Source of the DNA: Nemertoderma westbladi
Taxonomy: Eukaryota > Xenacoelomorpha > Nemertodermatida > Nemertodermatidae
Direction: 5' to 3'
NCBI GenBank assembly: GCA_032718475.1
Contig: JAUCBJ010003380.1
Coordinates: 1 to 22,500, forward strand
Length of the DNA stretch: 22,500 nt
Below the pieces are notes generated by a model, which ran no database searches, was not told the DNA's origin, and saw only the letters and a program-made list of their open reading frames with translations. Numbering within the stretch: position 1 is the first letter of the stretch; each line of letters starts with the position of its first letter. This document shows, in pieces, positions 11,344-18,929 of the stretch. The translations under genes were made by a program, and so were the position numbers.

Positions 11344-14300
11344 GTCCTAGTCCGATATGTCCTCTTATCGGCTCCGTAACATTATTTATCAGACATATAA
11401 TTTCTATTTAGATATTCATGATTGTGAACAAGAAGACCTCCCAGATGACATTCCTTCACGTATATCATCACGCGACTATGCCGTTACTGTGGTGGGTTGG
11501 AACCAACTACTGGCCCGGTGGTGAAGGTAGGTTCCCATTCACTTCACTTTACACACAACGATGTAATATTGGAATGTTCAGAAATTTTTTATGAAATTTA
11601 TAGCCATTTATGCAAATGAATTTCTCTACCGGATAACAACTACAGTATACAGTAAATAAATCTTACACTTAAATAAAATGGCTTTCAAATGGAAAATAAT
11701 TTACTCTTATACATAATATATTATTATACTCCGGCAGCAAAAGTGCATAGATTTTGGTGAACCGTCATTTTTTATACCCATAAAATGTTTCATCAGTTTA
11801 GTACTTATTAGACCCTACTAAACAATATTTACACCACGTCCTGGAATATAGTGTCGTTATTCAGGTACCTGCCTCTCTCCCCCACCCCCCAAAAAAAAAA
11901 TGTCTTCAAATTTTAATGAGATTGCATGACATTTGAAACAGAGACAGTTTCACCTCCTTCCTCCTTGCTGGGTGAGACAGAATTTTTATTCTTGTTTTCA
12001 TTCTTTATCTACAAGCGTTTGAAAAAGGTGTCTCCGTCGATATTGAACAAGTTACACTGCAGTTATTCTTCAATCATATAGTGGTTTATAAGTACAGTTA
12101 GAAAACTGTCATGTAAGGATTCCAAATATGTATCACAATCTGAATTTCGTGAATATCTGAGATATGGGCGTTCTAAAGTTGCATGGTTTTACACCTGCGC
12201 GATGCTATTTTATTCTATTTAATAAATACACCATTTTCTAAAACATTGTGTTGATCCCATACGTAGCTGGGCAACACTGCAATAATCATACTATTCTGTA
12301 GCTATTCATACATAAACAAAATGTTCCAGAATATTGTTTATTTGTTAAATAGAATAAAATACCCTCGCGCAGGTGTAAAACCATGCAACTTACGAACACT
12401 CATCATATCTCAGCTATTTGACGACAAAATTCAGATTGTCAAATTCAGATCGGAACGGCCTGCGTTCTAACTATACCAATAAATTACTATACGATTGAAG
12501 CATAACTGCAGATATTTGATTATATATGATATATCAGATTTGTGCGATATCGAAGGAGATACCCTGTTCAAACGCTTGTAGCTAAGGAATGAAAGCAAAA
12601 ATAAAAATTATGGCTCACCCAGGAAGGAGGAAGGAGGTGAAACTATCTGTTTCAAATTTCATGCAATCTCATTAAAATTTGTAGAAAAATTTGGGGGCGG
12701 GAGGGCAGGTACCTGAATAACGACACTATATTCCAGGGCATTATAACTGTTGGGCACAGCTTTTGCAAAGTCGGCATTGACGTCCAGGTGGGATCGAACC
12801 AGTAACCTCCGAGTTGGAAGTCTGACGCTCTAACCATTCAGCTAGCGGCTCAGGTAAAAGATAGACCTGGAAATACTATCTGATACCTTGTATGTCCGCA
12901 ATTTACCTCCTCATGGCCTCCCATCTGTCATACCATCATATGCTGCCACTGTGCTCAACCCTACAGTACTTGGCCGTCTTTAATGCGGGTTAATGGTGTA
13001 GGAGGGTGTCGCCCCTACAGTGTCGCCCCTATAAATCGTGTTACCCTTACCATGTTACCTTAGTGTTTGTTTATCTGCATTATTATTAAACTTTTCTAGA
13101 AGTTTATTGTTTCTTAGTTATATATGAGTGATTGATACTTTATAGTGTTACAAACCTATTGGCTAAAACGCATGCAAAGGTTTTGTTTCTTTGCAACGTT
13201 ACGAGGATACCAACAGATCGCTGACAAGTTAAATAATACAACGAAAATAATAAATTATATTAGTAATGAAAATTTAAAAAAAATACTGGAAGGCGCTTCA
13301 AAAATACTGGATTTTTTACAACTCTGGTTTTGTTATTGCCCACGCGTTCCCTCAGAAAACAAGATAACATTGTATTTTTTCATGTTTCAGCTGTGTACTG
13401 TGTCTCAGTGAATTGTTTTATACACATCATCATGTACACTTACTATGGTTTGGCAGCAATGGGCCCTTCCATGCGCCCCTATCTGTGGTGGAAGCGCTAC
13501 CTAACAATGTTGCAGCTGGTAAGTAATTTGCTCCTTTAACAAAAAGGGCAACATAATAAACTACTTTAAAATTTATTATATTATATATATAGAATGGCAG
13601 TGATTTTTTAATGTCCTTTTATTTGACTTTTTTTGTCCTCCTTTTTTTACGAATTGTGCATAATGACTTTTGTTGTCCCTTTAATGACTTTTGTTGTCCT
13701 TTTAATGACTTTTTATGTATGTATTTCTTAAAACTGTCAGACTGCTGATTTCTGGACTGTCAGACAGTTGATTTCAACATGCCTATGCCAAAACATTCAA
13801 AATTTGCTGATTTCTGGTCTGTCGGACAGTTGGTTTCACTATGCCTGTGCCAAAACAATCCATGATTCCATGATTTATAGACTATGAGATAGATTTCCAT
13901 ATGCGCCTGTGGTAAAAGACTCTAAATTTAATAGTTTGTGGTTGTTGTCGATAATCGATTACCACATGACGTAGCAAAACACTCATTTTATAGCCAAAAA
14001 CAATTACCAATTGATGGAAAGGAGCAGGTTAAGGCCGGATTTTTTAACCAAAGCAATAAAAAGTCACTTTACCAAATGAAGGAAAGGAGTAGGTTACAGA
14101 GGCGGGCCTTTCTAACCAAAACAATAAACGATCATTTAACTAATTGAGGGAAAGGAGCGGGATTTTCTAACCAAAACAATAAACAGTCACTTTACCAAAT
14201 CAGGGAAAGGAGCAGGTTACAGAGACGGGATTTTCTAACCAAAACGATAAACGATAACATTACCAATTGAGAGAAAGCAGCAGGTTACAGAGGCGGGATT

Positions 14301-15372
14301 TTCTAACCAAAACAATAAACAGTCACTTTACCAAATCAGGGAAAGGAGCAGGTTACAGAGACGGGATTTTCTAACCAAAACAATAAACGATAACATTACC
14401 AATTGAAAGAAAGGAGCAGGTTACAGAGGCGGGATTTCCTAACCAAAACAATAAACGATCACTTAACTAATTGAGGGAAAGGGGCAGGTTACAGAGGCGG
14501 GATTTTCTAACCAAAACAACCGGTAGCCGGTAGGCCTACCAGTACCGCATTTAAATGGTTGGCTACACAGTAGGCCTACAGCAGTACCGGTGCCGGTACC
14601 GGTACTAAAATACCTAAAATACCTGCTTTTACCTACATCTGTACATGCAATACTGCAAAATAGTGCTCTATATACTAATACCGGTGCTAATAGCCTGAGA
14701 GAACAGCAGTAGAGAAACCGGTAGCATGGAACCTAACGGTAAATATCTGGATGACATAAAAAGTAAAAAAAAAACTAATACCGGTACTGATAGCCTGAGA
14801 GAACAGCAGTAGAGAAACCGGTAGCATGGAACCTAACGGTAGATTTCTGGAGGACATAAAAAGTAAAAAAAAGGACAAAAAAGGATTTAAACGGACAATA
14901 AAAATTATTGCGATATAGAATATATGTATAATTAAATTAAATATATCTAGGATATCTATAATATAATTTTATAATAATGTTTATCATGAATTCTCGCTTA
15001 TTGTTAAATCTGATTGGATAAACAATAGGGTGATATAACTCTATATTATTAATATTTATTTTATTTTTATAACTTTTGGAGGCGTTATTTAGTATATCTA
15101 GGTATTTACTTTAATCATTTTAGATACAATTTGTTGCTGTTTGCGGGCGGCTTCTAATCGCATTGTTCATCAACTGTGGATTCCCGATTTCATATCAACT
15201 GTGGTTACTTATGTACATGGTGTCATTGATTATATTGTTTCTAAACTTCTACAAGGCAACCTATAAACAACCCATAAATCGTGGCGGTTGTGACAATCAG
15301 CATATAAATAGTACAGATAAAAAAACAACTGGTTATACATCCAACGGAACTCTATCTAAAAAGTATCAATAA
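3008..15372 (+). CDS. elovl: ELOVL-family very-long-chain fatty acid elongase, six coding exons (spliced)
   Basis: Join 3008-3038, 5472-5659, 7132-7269, 11412-11526, 13391-13518 and 15124-15372; 849 nt, 282 residues, a normal ELOVL length. Family knowledge: these multi-pass ER proteins condense malonyl-CoA with long-chain acyl-CoA, the first and rate-limiting step of elongation. Seen in the sequence: KLVELMDT (KxxExxDT), the catalytic histidine box HVYHH at residues 135-139 within [22 protein letters not shown] (NxxxHxxMYxYY), and TMLQLIQ (TxxQxxQ) built across the last splice junction. The protein ends KKYQ, a KKxx ER-retrieval signal. Every intron is GT..AG with phases 1,0,0,1,0. The text mixes features of ELOVL4 ([12 protein letters not shown]) and ELOVL2/5 ([10 protein letters not shown]), so the exact subfamily and substrate are not settled. 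No stop or frameshift interrupts the model. Confidence 0.93.
3453..3683 (+). other. G+C-rich island with consecutive hairpins (ELOVL intron 1)
   Basis: Perfect stems: GTTAGCGGA/TCCGCTAAC (3453-3461/3468-3476), a 12-bp stem with a 3-base loop (3524-3535/3539-3550), CCCCC/GGGGG (3555-3559/3567-3571, or the G-run with a later C-run), GGAGGT/ACCTCC near 3600-3621, and CTCCCA/TGGGAG near 3659-3676. Base composition differs sharply from the AT-rich flanks. A 75-codon ORF spans 3515-3742 but matches nothing I recognise. It could be a retroelement remnant or a structured RNA; function unknown. Confidence 0.6.
4461..4742 (+). repeat. Tandem duplication, ~146-bp unit, two copies
   Basis: The block starting TGGACACTCGTATCCACTG at 4461 is repeated from 4607 with few changes, both copies ending near GTCTACG..TTACAACATGTT. 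The high identity implies a recent duplication. It lies in ELOVL intron 1. Confidence 0.85.
4986..5108. repeat. Cluster of GGGAAAAAAGT palindromes
   Basis: A perfect 24-bp palindrome lies at 5034-5057 (centre CCCTAGGG flanked by T6/A6). A near-palindrome of the same kind precedes it at 4986-5010, and AACTTTTTC / GAAAAAGTT half-copies follow. No gene can be supported. Confidence 0.7.
5472..5659 (+). CDS. elovl: ELOVL exon 2
   Basis: The acceptor TATTTCAG and donor GAG|GTAAGT bound 188 nt. The exon opens [15 protein letters not shown], closely matching the family's DxRVxDWxLMSSPLP region just before the first membrane helix. It continues through the [15 protein letters not shown] loop and IVVYNFALV, the conserved start of the second helix. 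Its frame is fixed by this match and needs phase 1 on the left and phase 0 on the right. Confidence 0.92.
6316..7025 (+). repeat. Tandem duplication, 350-bp unit, two copies, each with (CAGT)n
   Basis: Copy 1 (6316-6665) and copy 2 (6666-7025) match almost base for base, from the CCTACTAGTAAAACTT block to CAGTCAACAATTCTT. Each contains a short (CAGT)n run near its end (about 6598-6617 and 6952-6973). Open frames on the minus strand are present in both only because the copies are so alike. Located in ELOVL intron 2, ending about 100 bp before exon 3. Confidence 0.9.
7132..7269 (+). CDS. elovl: ELOVL exon 3 (KxxExxDT motif)
   Basis: 46 codons, phase 0 on both sides. The acceptor is CCCTTTAG|CTT. 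A second AG seven bases further on would put the frame out and hit a stop, which decides the choice. The exon carries the lumenal [13 protein letters not shown] segment (equivalent to the C-x-P-V-D-Y-S-N-x-P of relatives) and then [15 protein letters not shown] with the KxxExxDT motif. Donor ACA|GTAAGT. Confidence 0.92.
7299..7435 (+). repeat. Three ~46-bp tandem repeats
   Basis: GGCCTACAGTAACCATTGAATC..ATAATGTAGCGATA units begin at about 7300, 7348 and 7392. They lie just inside intron 3 after the exon 3 donor. Confidence 0.85.
7511..8145 (+). repeat. 30-bp minisatellite (about 20 units), codon-periodic, upstream of a LINE
   Basis: The unit is AACAGACACC plus CCACTGGCACCCACCAATGT, 30 bp or ten codons, reading [10 protein letters not shown] in one frame. 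A three-unit (90 bp) higher-order pattern is visible (units 7-9 resemble 10-12). One unit holds a run of 15 C (7643-7657). Because the period is a multiple of three and the unit lacks stops, several frames on both strands stay open for 60-166 codons; this alone is not evidence of translation. Single-base indels near 7975 and 8006 shift and then restore the frame. The same Thr/Pro-rich style continues unrepeated to the stop at 8300-8302, directly before LINE ORF2. Confidence 0.9.
8303..11204 (+). pseudogene. LINE ORF2 pseudogene: AP endonuclease plus reverse transcriptase
   Basis: Opens [14 protein letters not shown], the usual start of an APE-type endonuclease domain. About 8385 a deletion/frameshift removes the expected TETWL block; the frame resumes through GGGVG and [12 protein letters not shown]. 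Another frameshift near 8780 leads to [10 protein letters not shown] and GISDH, the last catalytic motif, followed by a stop. The RT begins about 9560, with [24 protein letters not shown] (motif A, 10071-10113) and LYADDTQLY (motif B/C, about 10356-10382). The VPQGSVLGP block is broken by a GTTA/GGTA simple repeat at 10256-10281. The C-terminal [23 protein letters not shown] domain ends at 11204. At least six stops or shifts are present, so no enzyme can be made. Confidence 0.88.
11299..11342 (+). repeat. (ATT)n microsatellite, LINE 3' tail
   Basis: About 14 uninterrupted ATT units directly after the LINE 3' UTR. The run ends about 70 bp before the acceptor of the catalytic ELOVL exon. Confidence 0.93.
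11412..11526 (+). CDS. elovl: ELOVL exon 4 (catalytic HxxHH box)
   Basis: 115 nt with acceptor TCTATTTAG and donor GAAG|GTAGGT, phase 0 to phase 1. It encodes [15 protein letters not shown], the diiron-type histidine box, then [10 protein letters not shown] and YWPGGE, each aligning with the family without gaps. The exon is too short and too internal to appear as a long ORF and was found by its motif. The (ATT)n tail of a LINE ends only about 70 bases before its acceptor. Confidence 0.93.
11838..12742. mobile_element. Foldback-type element: ~900-bp imperfect palindrome
   Basis: The left half reads CCTGGAATATAGTGTCGTTATTCAGGTACCTGCC from 11839, and the right half ends with its reverse complement at 12738. 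Inner blocks mirror as well: CACCTCCTTCCTCCTT at 11951 with its complement near 12630; TTGCATGGTTTTACACCTGCGCG near 12180 with its complement near 12365; TTTTATTCTATTTAA with its complement near 12350. Arms are about 440 bp, the centre near 12280. No ORF is convincing. Related fragments lie at 15574-15890 and 18930-19445, so this is a dispersed family. It occupies half of ELOVL intron 4 and the transcript could fold into a long hairpin. Confidence 0.85.
12743..12852 (-). mobile_element. tRNA-derived SINE head
   Basis: On the minus strand, TAGCTGAATGGTTAGAGCG matches the tRNA D-arm/A box, and GGTTCGATCCC is a perfect B box at 31-33 bp spacing. The anticodon arm is imperfect (8-base loop) and the acceptor stem does not close, so this is a SINE or tRNA pseudogene, not a functional tRNA. 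It abuts the right end of the foldback element. Confidence 0.75.
13391..13518 (+). CDS. elovl: ELOVL exon 5 (MYxYY motif)
   Basis: 128 nt after CATGTTTCAG. The first two bases complete an Ala codon begun in exon 4; with this acceptor the spacing from GGE to NCFIH equals that of ELOVL4 (15 residues from GGQ to SFIH). A later AG at 13407-13408 would delete six residues and is less likely. It encodes [19 protein letters not shown] and [13 protein letters not shown], ending at donor CTG|GTAAGT. Confidence 0.92.
13990..14515 (+). repeat. Eight-unit tandem array built from a MITE interior segment
   Basis: Units of about 55-69 bp carry GGAAAGGAGCAGGTTACAG, GCGGGATTTTCTAACC and AAAACAATAAAC blocks; GGAAAGG-type starts occur near 14016, 14081, 14149, 14204, 14270, 14340, 14408 and 14476. 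The same blocks in the same order make up the middle of the MITEs at 1534-1750 and 20584-20885. Alternating variants (AGTCACTTTACC / GATAACATTACC) suggest a two-unit higher-order repeat. Confidence 0.85.
14674..14873 (+). repeat. Tandem duplication, 100-bp unit, two copies
   Basis: ACTAATACCGGTGCTAATAG.. starts at 14674 and again at 14774, nearly identical through GGACATAAAAAGTAAAAAAAA. Confidence 0.9.
15124..15372 (+). CDS. elovl: ELOVL exon 6 (C-terminus, ER retrieval signal)
   Basis: Acceptor ATCATTTTAG, 82 codons and TAA. It begins IQF, completing the TxxQxxQF motif, then has two hydrophobic helices, the second being [13 protein letters not shown] (family NFYxxTY). A polar tail of about 35 residues follows, ending in KKYQ. 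A polyadenylation-type AATAAA overlaps the stop codon (15368-15373); another lies at 15645-15650. Confidence 0.92.
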   Translation: MQFVAVCGRLLIALFINCGFPISYQLWLLMYMVSLIILFLNFYKATYKQPINRGGCDNQHINSTDKKTTGYTSNGTLSKKYQ

Positions 15373-15573
15373 ACAATTAGCAATTAGTAACTAATTCGAT
15401 TAGCTACCGTAGACACATGAGCGTCATAATTATTTAAAGCCACAAACGCACCAGCAGTAGTCACTTTCAACGCCCCCCCTCGTGGTTGCATAAATAATCT
15501 ATTCCCCATTGTGTGACGGCATTACATAATCTCATGTGGGTTCTACCCCCACTCGCCACCCCCCTATTTTTTG

Positions 15574-15890
15574 TTACCGTCGATATTGCAGTTATTATTC
15601 AACCTTATGTGGTTTATTGGTAAAGATTAAGTTGCAGGTATTTTAATAAAAAAAAAATGAATTTGGATACCAAATAACTGAGATATGGGATTGGTAAAAT
15701 TGCATGATTTTGCATCCACTGCAAGCCATTTATTAGATTTAAAAATACAGATAATTCTGGAACATTTTTTATCTCATAAGTAGCCGGCCAACTACTAATT
15801 AAACTATATCACAGTAGTATACATATACATAGCATATTCTAAAACATTCGAACGATGTTCTAGAATATTGTGCACGAATATATGGCCTCC
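15574..15890 (+). repeat. Foldback-family fragment (left arm and centre)
   Basis: Aligns in order with 12033-12330 of the intron 4 element: CCGTCGATATTG, GCAGTTATT.TTCAA, GTGGTTTAT, CTGAGATATGGG, TTGCATG.TTT, TTCTAGAATATTGT. It stops abruptly where the 18-bp minisatellite begins. Confidence 0.7.
15645..15650 (+). promoter_or_regulatory. Possible polyadenylation signal AATAAA for ELOVL
   Basis: AATAAA lies 273 bases after the ELOVL stop, a plausible 3' UTR length. It sits inside an A-run within a foldback-family fragment, so it may be chance. The AATAAA overlapping the stop would leave a 3' UTR of only a few tens of bases. Confidence 0.3.
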
Positions 15891-15902
15891 AGCAGAGGCA
15901 AA

Positions 15903-16564
15903 AACAACGCCCATAGCCCAAACAACGCCCATAGACCAAACAACGCCCATAGTTCAAACAACACCCAAAGCTCAAACAACGCCCATAGCTCAAACAACGC
16001 CCATAGCTCAAATCAACGTCCAGAGCTCAAACAACACCCGTAGCCCATACAACGCCCATATCTCAAACAATGCCCATAGATCAAACAACGCCCATATCTC
16101 AAACAACGCCCATATCTCAAACAACGCCCTTACCCCAAACAACGCCCAGAGCTCAAACACCGCCCATATCTCAAACAACGCCCGTAGCCCAAACAACGTC
16201 CATAGCTCAAACCACGCCGGTAGCCCAAACTACGCCCATAGCTCAAACAACGCCCATAGATCAAACAACGCCCATAGCTCAAACAACGCCCAGAGCTCAA
16301 ACAACACCGGTAGCCCAAACAATGCCCATATCTCAAACAACGCCCATAGATCAAACAACGCCCAAAGCTCAAACAACGCCCAGAGCTCAAACAACGCCCA
16401 GAGCTCAAACAACGCCCAGAGCTCAAACAACACCGGTAGCCCAAACAACGCCCATATCTCAAACAACGCCCATAGATCAAACAACGCCCATAGTTCAAAC
16501 AACGCCCAGAGCTCAAACAACGCCCAGAGCTCAAACAACGCCGTTAGCCCAAACAACGCCCATA
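15903..16564 (-). repeat. 18-bp minisatellite (~37 units)
   Basis: The plus-strand unit is CTCAAACAACGCCCATAG, with variants CAGAG, CATAT and CATAGAT. On the plus strand it reads TTPIAQ; on the minus strand, in frame with the adjacent unknown gene, it reads the hexapeptide ALFELW. As the period is a multiple of three, long ORFs in several frames are automatic. One unit carries two extra bases (near 16012), resetting the frame. Confidence 0.93.
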
Positions 16565-16910
16565 AGGATTTGAGCTCTGGTTGGGCTAAAGCTGCTTCCT
16601 CTCTCTCATCCATTTCGATGTGCTTCTCCTCGAGCTGATTCTCCTCTGCTTGTCGTTGGAAGCGTTTGTCCAAGAACTCTTGTAGAGAGTAGGTTCGTCC
16701 AAGTTCGATATCTTCCTCAAGATTCTGGATTTCCCGATCGAACTGAGGTAAAGCCAATTGCTTTACCGCTTGGACTTGTTGTTGCAATTTACGTTTGTCT
16801 AAATAATCGTAAATTCCTTTTCCGATCTTTTGCCGAATAGCGTCTAGCGCATTTCGTACAACACTTTCCTCCACTTCGGTGACAGGTTGTATCGGAGTTA
16901 AACCGGGACG
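16565..16910 (-). pseudogene. Unrecognised reading frame, second part, running into a hexapeptide repeat
   Basis: About 115 codons on the minus strand, in the same frame as the part at 17677-18759 if the LINE and one target duplication are disregarded. The segment is strongly helical and charged (KRKLQQQVQAVKQL, REIQNLEEDIELG, DKRFQRQAEENQLEEK), consistent with a coiled coil. It has no ATG of its own near its start, so after the insertion it is probably not translated. Past AQPELKSLW it enters the minisatellite in frame and continues as ALFELW-type repeats to a stop near 16230. Confidence 0.55.
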
Positions 16911-16918
16911 ATTATAAG

Positions 16919-17676
16919 ATAAGTAAGATAAGATAAGATAAGTAAATCTTTAATGTCTGGGGCTTTCGCCCCCAGCCGCTATGCGACTTATCAGACAAAT
17001 TGACACAAATCACAATGGATAACTGACAGCAAAACCAACAAACCGCACCGAAACAAACAGCACCTGAATATACCGCACAAACTCTACCTAAACAAACACT
17101 AACTAAATATATAAAAAAAAAAATAATGCACTGTGCCCTAAAGGCCCTACCAAAAATATATAATACAAAAATATGAGCTGGGTCCTTACCATGTTATTTG
17201 TTAATTTCTGAGAATTCTAATTTTTTATTTTATTATAATTATTATTATTATTTTTTTTTTATGTCTAATTTTATTGTATTTCTATTTTATTTACTTATTT
17301 AGTAAATCCTGTCTCTGTATCCATAACTCCCTAGTTGCTTTAGCTAGTTTTAATTGATTATTTTCCATGAGCCTTACAAGACGATCACACGAGAGATCGG
17401 TTCCGTTCAACAATTCTCCTCTTTGAAGGGCTGGACACTCAAAAAGAAAGTGAACCTCGGACTCGATATTCTGAGTGTTACATTGCCGACAGACCCTGTC
17501 GTTCAATGCCTTTCCCTGGAACCTTCCAGTCTCAATTGCTAGTGGAAGTATCCCGCAACGGAGCTGCGCCATTGTTGAACGTATCGACTTGTTCAGGCTA
17601 CTTTTAACGTAGGGTTCTACTGTAAATGATGATTTAAAGGTTCTATAGGTTCTAAGTTTTGGCTTTAAATCAATAA
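16919..17676 (-). mobile_element. 5'-truncated LINE insertion with 8-bp target site duplication
   Basis: 758 bp flanked by ATTATAAG on both sides (16911-16918 and 17677-17684). It encodes only the C-terminus of a LINE polyprotein, then a 3' UTR with A/T-rich and GGCTGGGGGCGAAAGCCCC hairpin sequence, ending in a TTATC-type simple-repeat tail (plus-strand ATAAG units, 16919-16945). Orientation is the same as the interrupted gene. Intact TSDs and tail imply a relatively young insertion. Confidence 0.85.
17291..17676 (-). pseudogene. LINE polyprotein C-terminal fragment with CCHC zinc motif
   Basis: Reads KPKLRTYRTFK, VEPYVKSSLNKSIRSTMAQ, LRCGILPLAIETGRF, then CRQCNTQNIESEVHFLFEC (C-x2-C-x9-H-x4-C), the zinc-binding tail common to many animal non-LTR retrotransposon proteins. 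About 128 codons remain before a natural stop at 17291; the catalytic domains were lost by 5' truncation. Confidence 0.8.
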
Positions 17677-18759
17677 ATTATAAGTGTAATTATAAGGGTT
17701 GAACGGCGATATTAGATGTCCCCGTCCCAATCCGGCTAGGTAGGATGGGCGAATATCTAGAGAGCCCACAACCGGAGTGCCACCGACTAAGTGTTCGGGT
17801 AACACTAGATATTTGAACAATGAGTACAATTCAGGAGGATCCGTCATACTATTAGGATCAAGAGTCTGAGGTCGCACTAGGGAATGAGGAGGTCTGACCG
17901 AGTATTCCGGAACTCTGATCATAGGTTTATTTAAGGATCGTTTGAGTCGAGCGAGCGTAGGTGATACATCGAACAAGTTTCGCTCGAAACTCCCGTAAGT
18001 ATAGCGAGTAAAACTGTGTTTAGCGCAACGTCTCCGCGGATTTTTACGTCTTTCCGTTTGTTGGTTGGGTCTAGGGCATTCATCGCAGTAATACCAAAGA
18101 CGCACGTCTTGTAGGGGAAACGCTGGTGATCTTTCTCCAGTTTTACAATATTCCTCCATCTGTTCGAAGCTATCCGGTACAACAGGTAACGGTCGATCGG
18201 CGGTAAGATACATCATAGTAAAATAGAGTCGTTTGAGTTCTATCATAGGGTTATGATGTATACCTTGAGGATATCGAGTTTCTAGATTTTGTTGACTGGC
18301 TACATTGAGATAAGTTTCTCTCAAGAATTCTAAATATTCGTTGAAGTCACTGCGTTTATCCGGCTCTTCAACATCTTCTCTTTCGAGTCGGTTTCGAATA
18401 GAATTTTCATGTTCAATTCTCAGTTTATCATTCCGACTCCGCTGGGCATGATATTTAAATAGAATAATTTCCCTTTCAGTATCTACATCGTCTGTATCGT
18501 GTAAATCGATAGGATGACCAGTAGTTAAGAAGTCCATATACGTACCATTACGATGCGTATAGCGAGCGGTGAATTTTCTATAGTCCAATTCACGCTTGAG
18601 CTGTTCCTTTGACATTGGCGGTTCGATATAACGGCCATCGTCTTCCGTAGTATGTTGACTAGCGTCGCCGCTTATCAAACTATCAACAAACGCTTGCAGT
18701 GGTAGGGTATATCGCTCCCTGATACCAAGATCATCTTCTATCAGGGAAATGGGGCGAAA
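17677..18759 (-). pseudogene. Unrecognised intronless reading frame, first part, interrupted by a LINE
   Basis: Open on the minus strand from just after a TAA (18760-18762), about 361 codons to the LINE junction. I do not recognise the family. It is rich in charged residues, with acidic/arginine-rich helices in the first third, and has a zinc-type cluster YYCDEC..RRRCAKH (C-x2-C-x16-C-x2-H) at about 18087-18018. G+C content is higher than in the flanks and no introns are evident. The first in-frame ATG is at 18615-18613, but protein-like sequence extends 48 codons upstream of it, so the true N-terminus is missing or on another exon. It could be a transposon-encoded gene or an endogenised viral gene; neither can be shown here. 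Confidence 0.6.
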
Positions 18760-18797
18760 TTATTGGATTTAATTAATTAAAAAATGTAAAGTGTGTC

Positions 18798-18823
18798 TTC
18801 TAATAATATCGATCTTATTAGAA
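18798..18823. repeat. 9-bp perfect hairpin
   Basis: TTCTAATAA and TTATTAGAA flank an 8-base loop (TATCGATC), just upstream of the unknown minus-strand frame. Confidence 0.7.
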
Positions 18824-18929
18824 AGCGAGGTTTTGTAGATTGTTTGATAATTTTGATATATTATACGCTGATAAATTCGTCTTTTTCGTTATTTTCGGGT
18901 TTTATAACTATCCTTATTTATTTTATAAG

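Larger units (their letters stand above)
13599..14913. mobile_element. Putative composite DNA element with ~50-bp imperfect TIRs (ELOVL intron 5)
   Basis: The left end (AATGTCCTTTTATTTGAC..TTTGTCC..TTTTTTTAC, about 13599-13652) resembles the reverse complement of the right end (14862-14913, ..GTAAAAAAAAGGACAAAAAAGG..GGACAATAAAAATTATTG). The interior has no coding potential: GACTTTTGTTGTCC modules, CTGTCAGACAG-type modules, the array at 13990-14515, a TACCGGTA/TAGGCCTA-rich stretch and a 100-bp duplication. Low-complexity T/A runs make the TIR match less decisive. Confidence 0.4.

Noticed and set aside
12652-12846. Functional tRNA gene on the minus strand
   Set aside because: A and B boxes are good, but the acceptor and T stems do not pair and the anticodon loop has eight bases; it fits a SINE head.
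13391-13409. Alternative acceptor for ELOVL exon 5 at the second CAG
   Set aside because: It would keep the frame but remove six residues, breaking the conserved spacing between the GGE and NCFIH motifs.
15868-16638. 256-codon plus-strand ORF of NNAHSSNNAQSS / TTPIAQ repeats
   Set aside because: Same artefact from the 18-bp repeat; no unique sequence around it looks coding on the plus strand, and the neighbouring real frame is on the minus strand.
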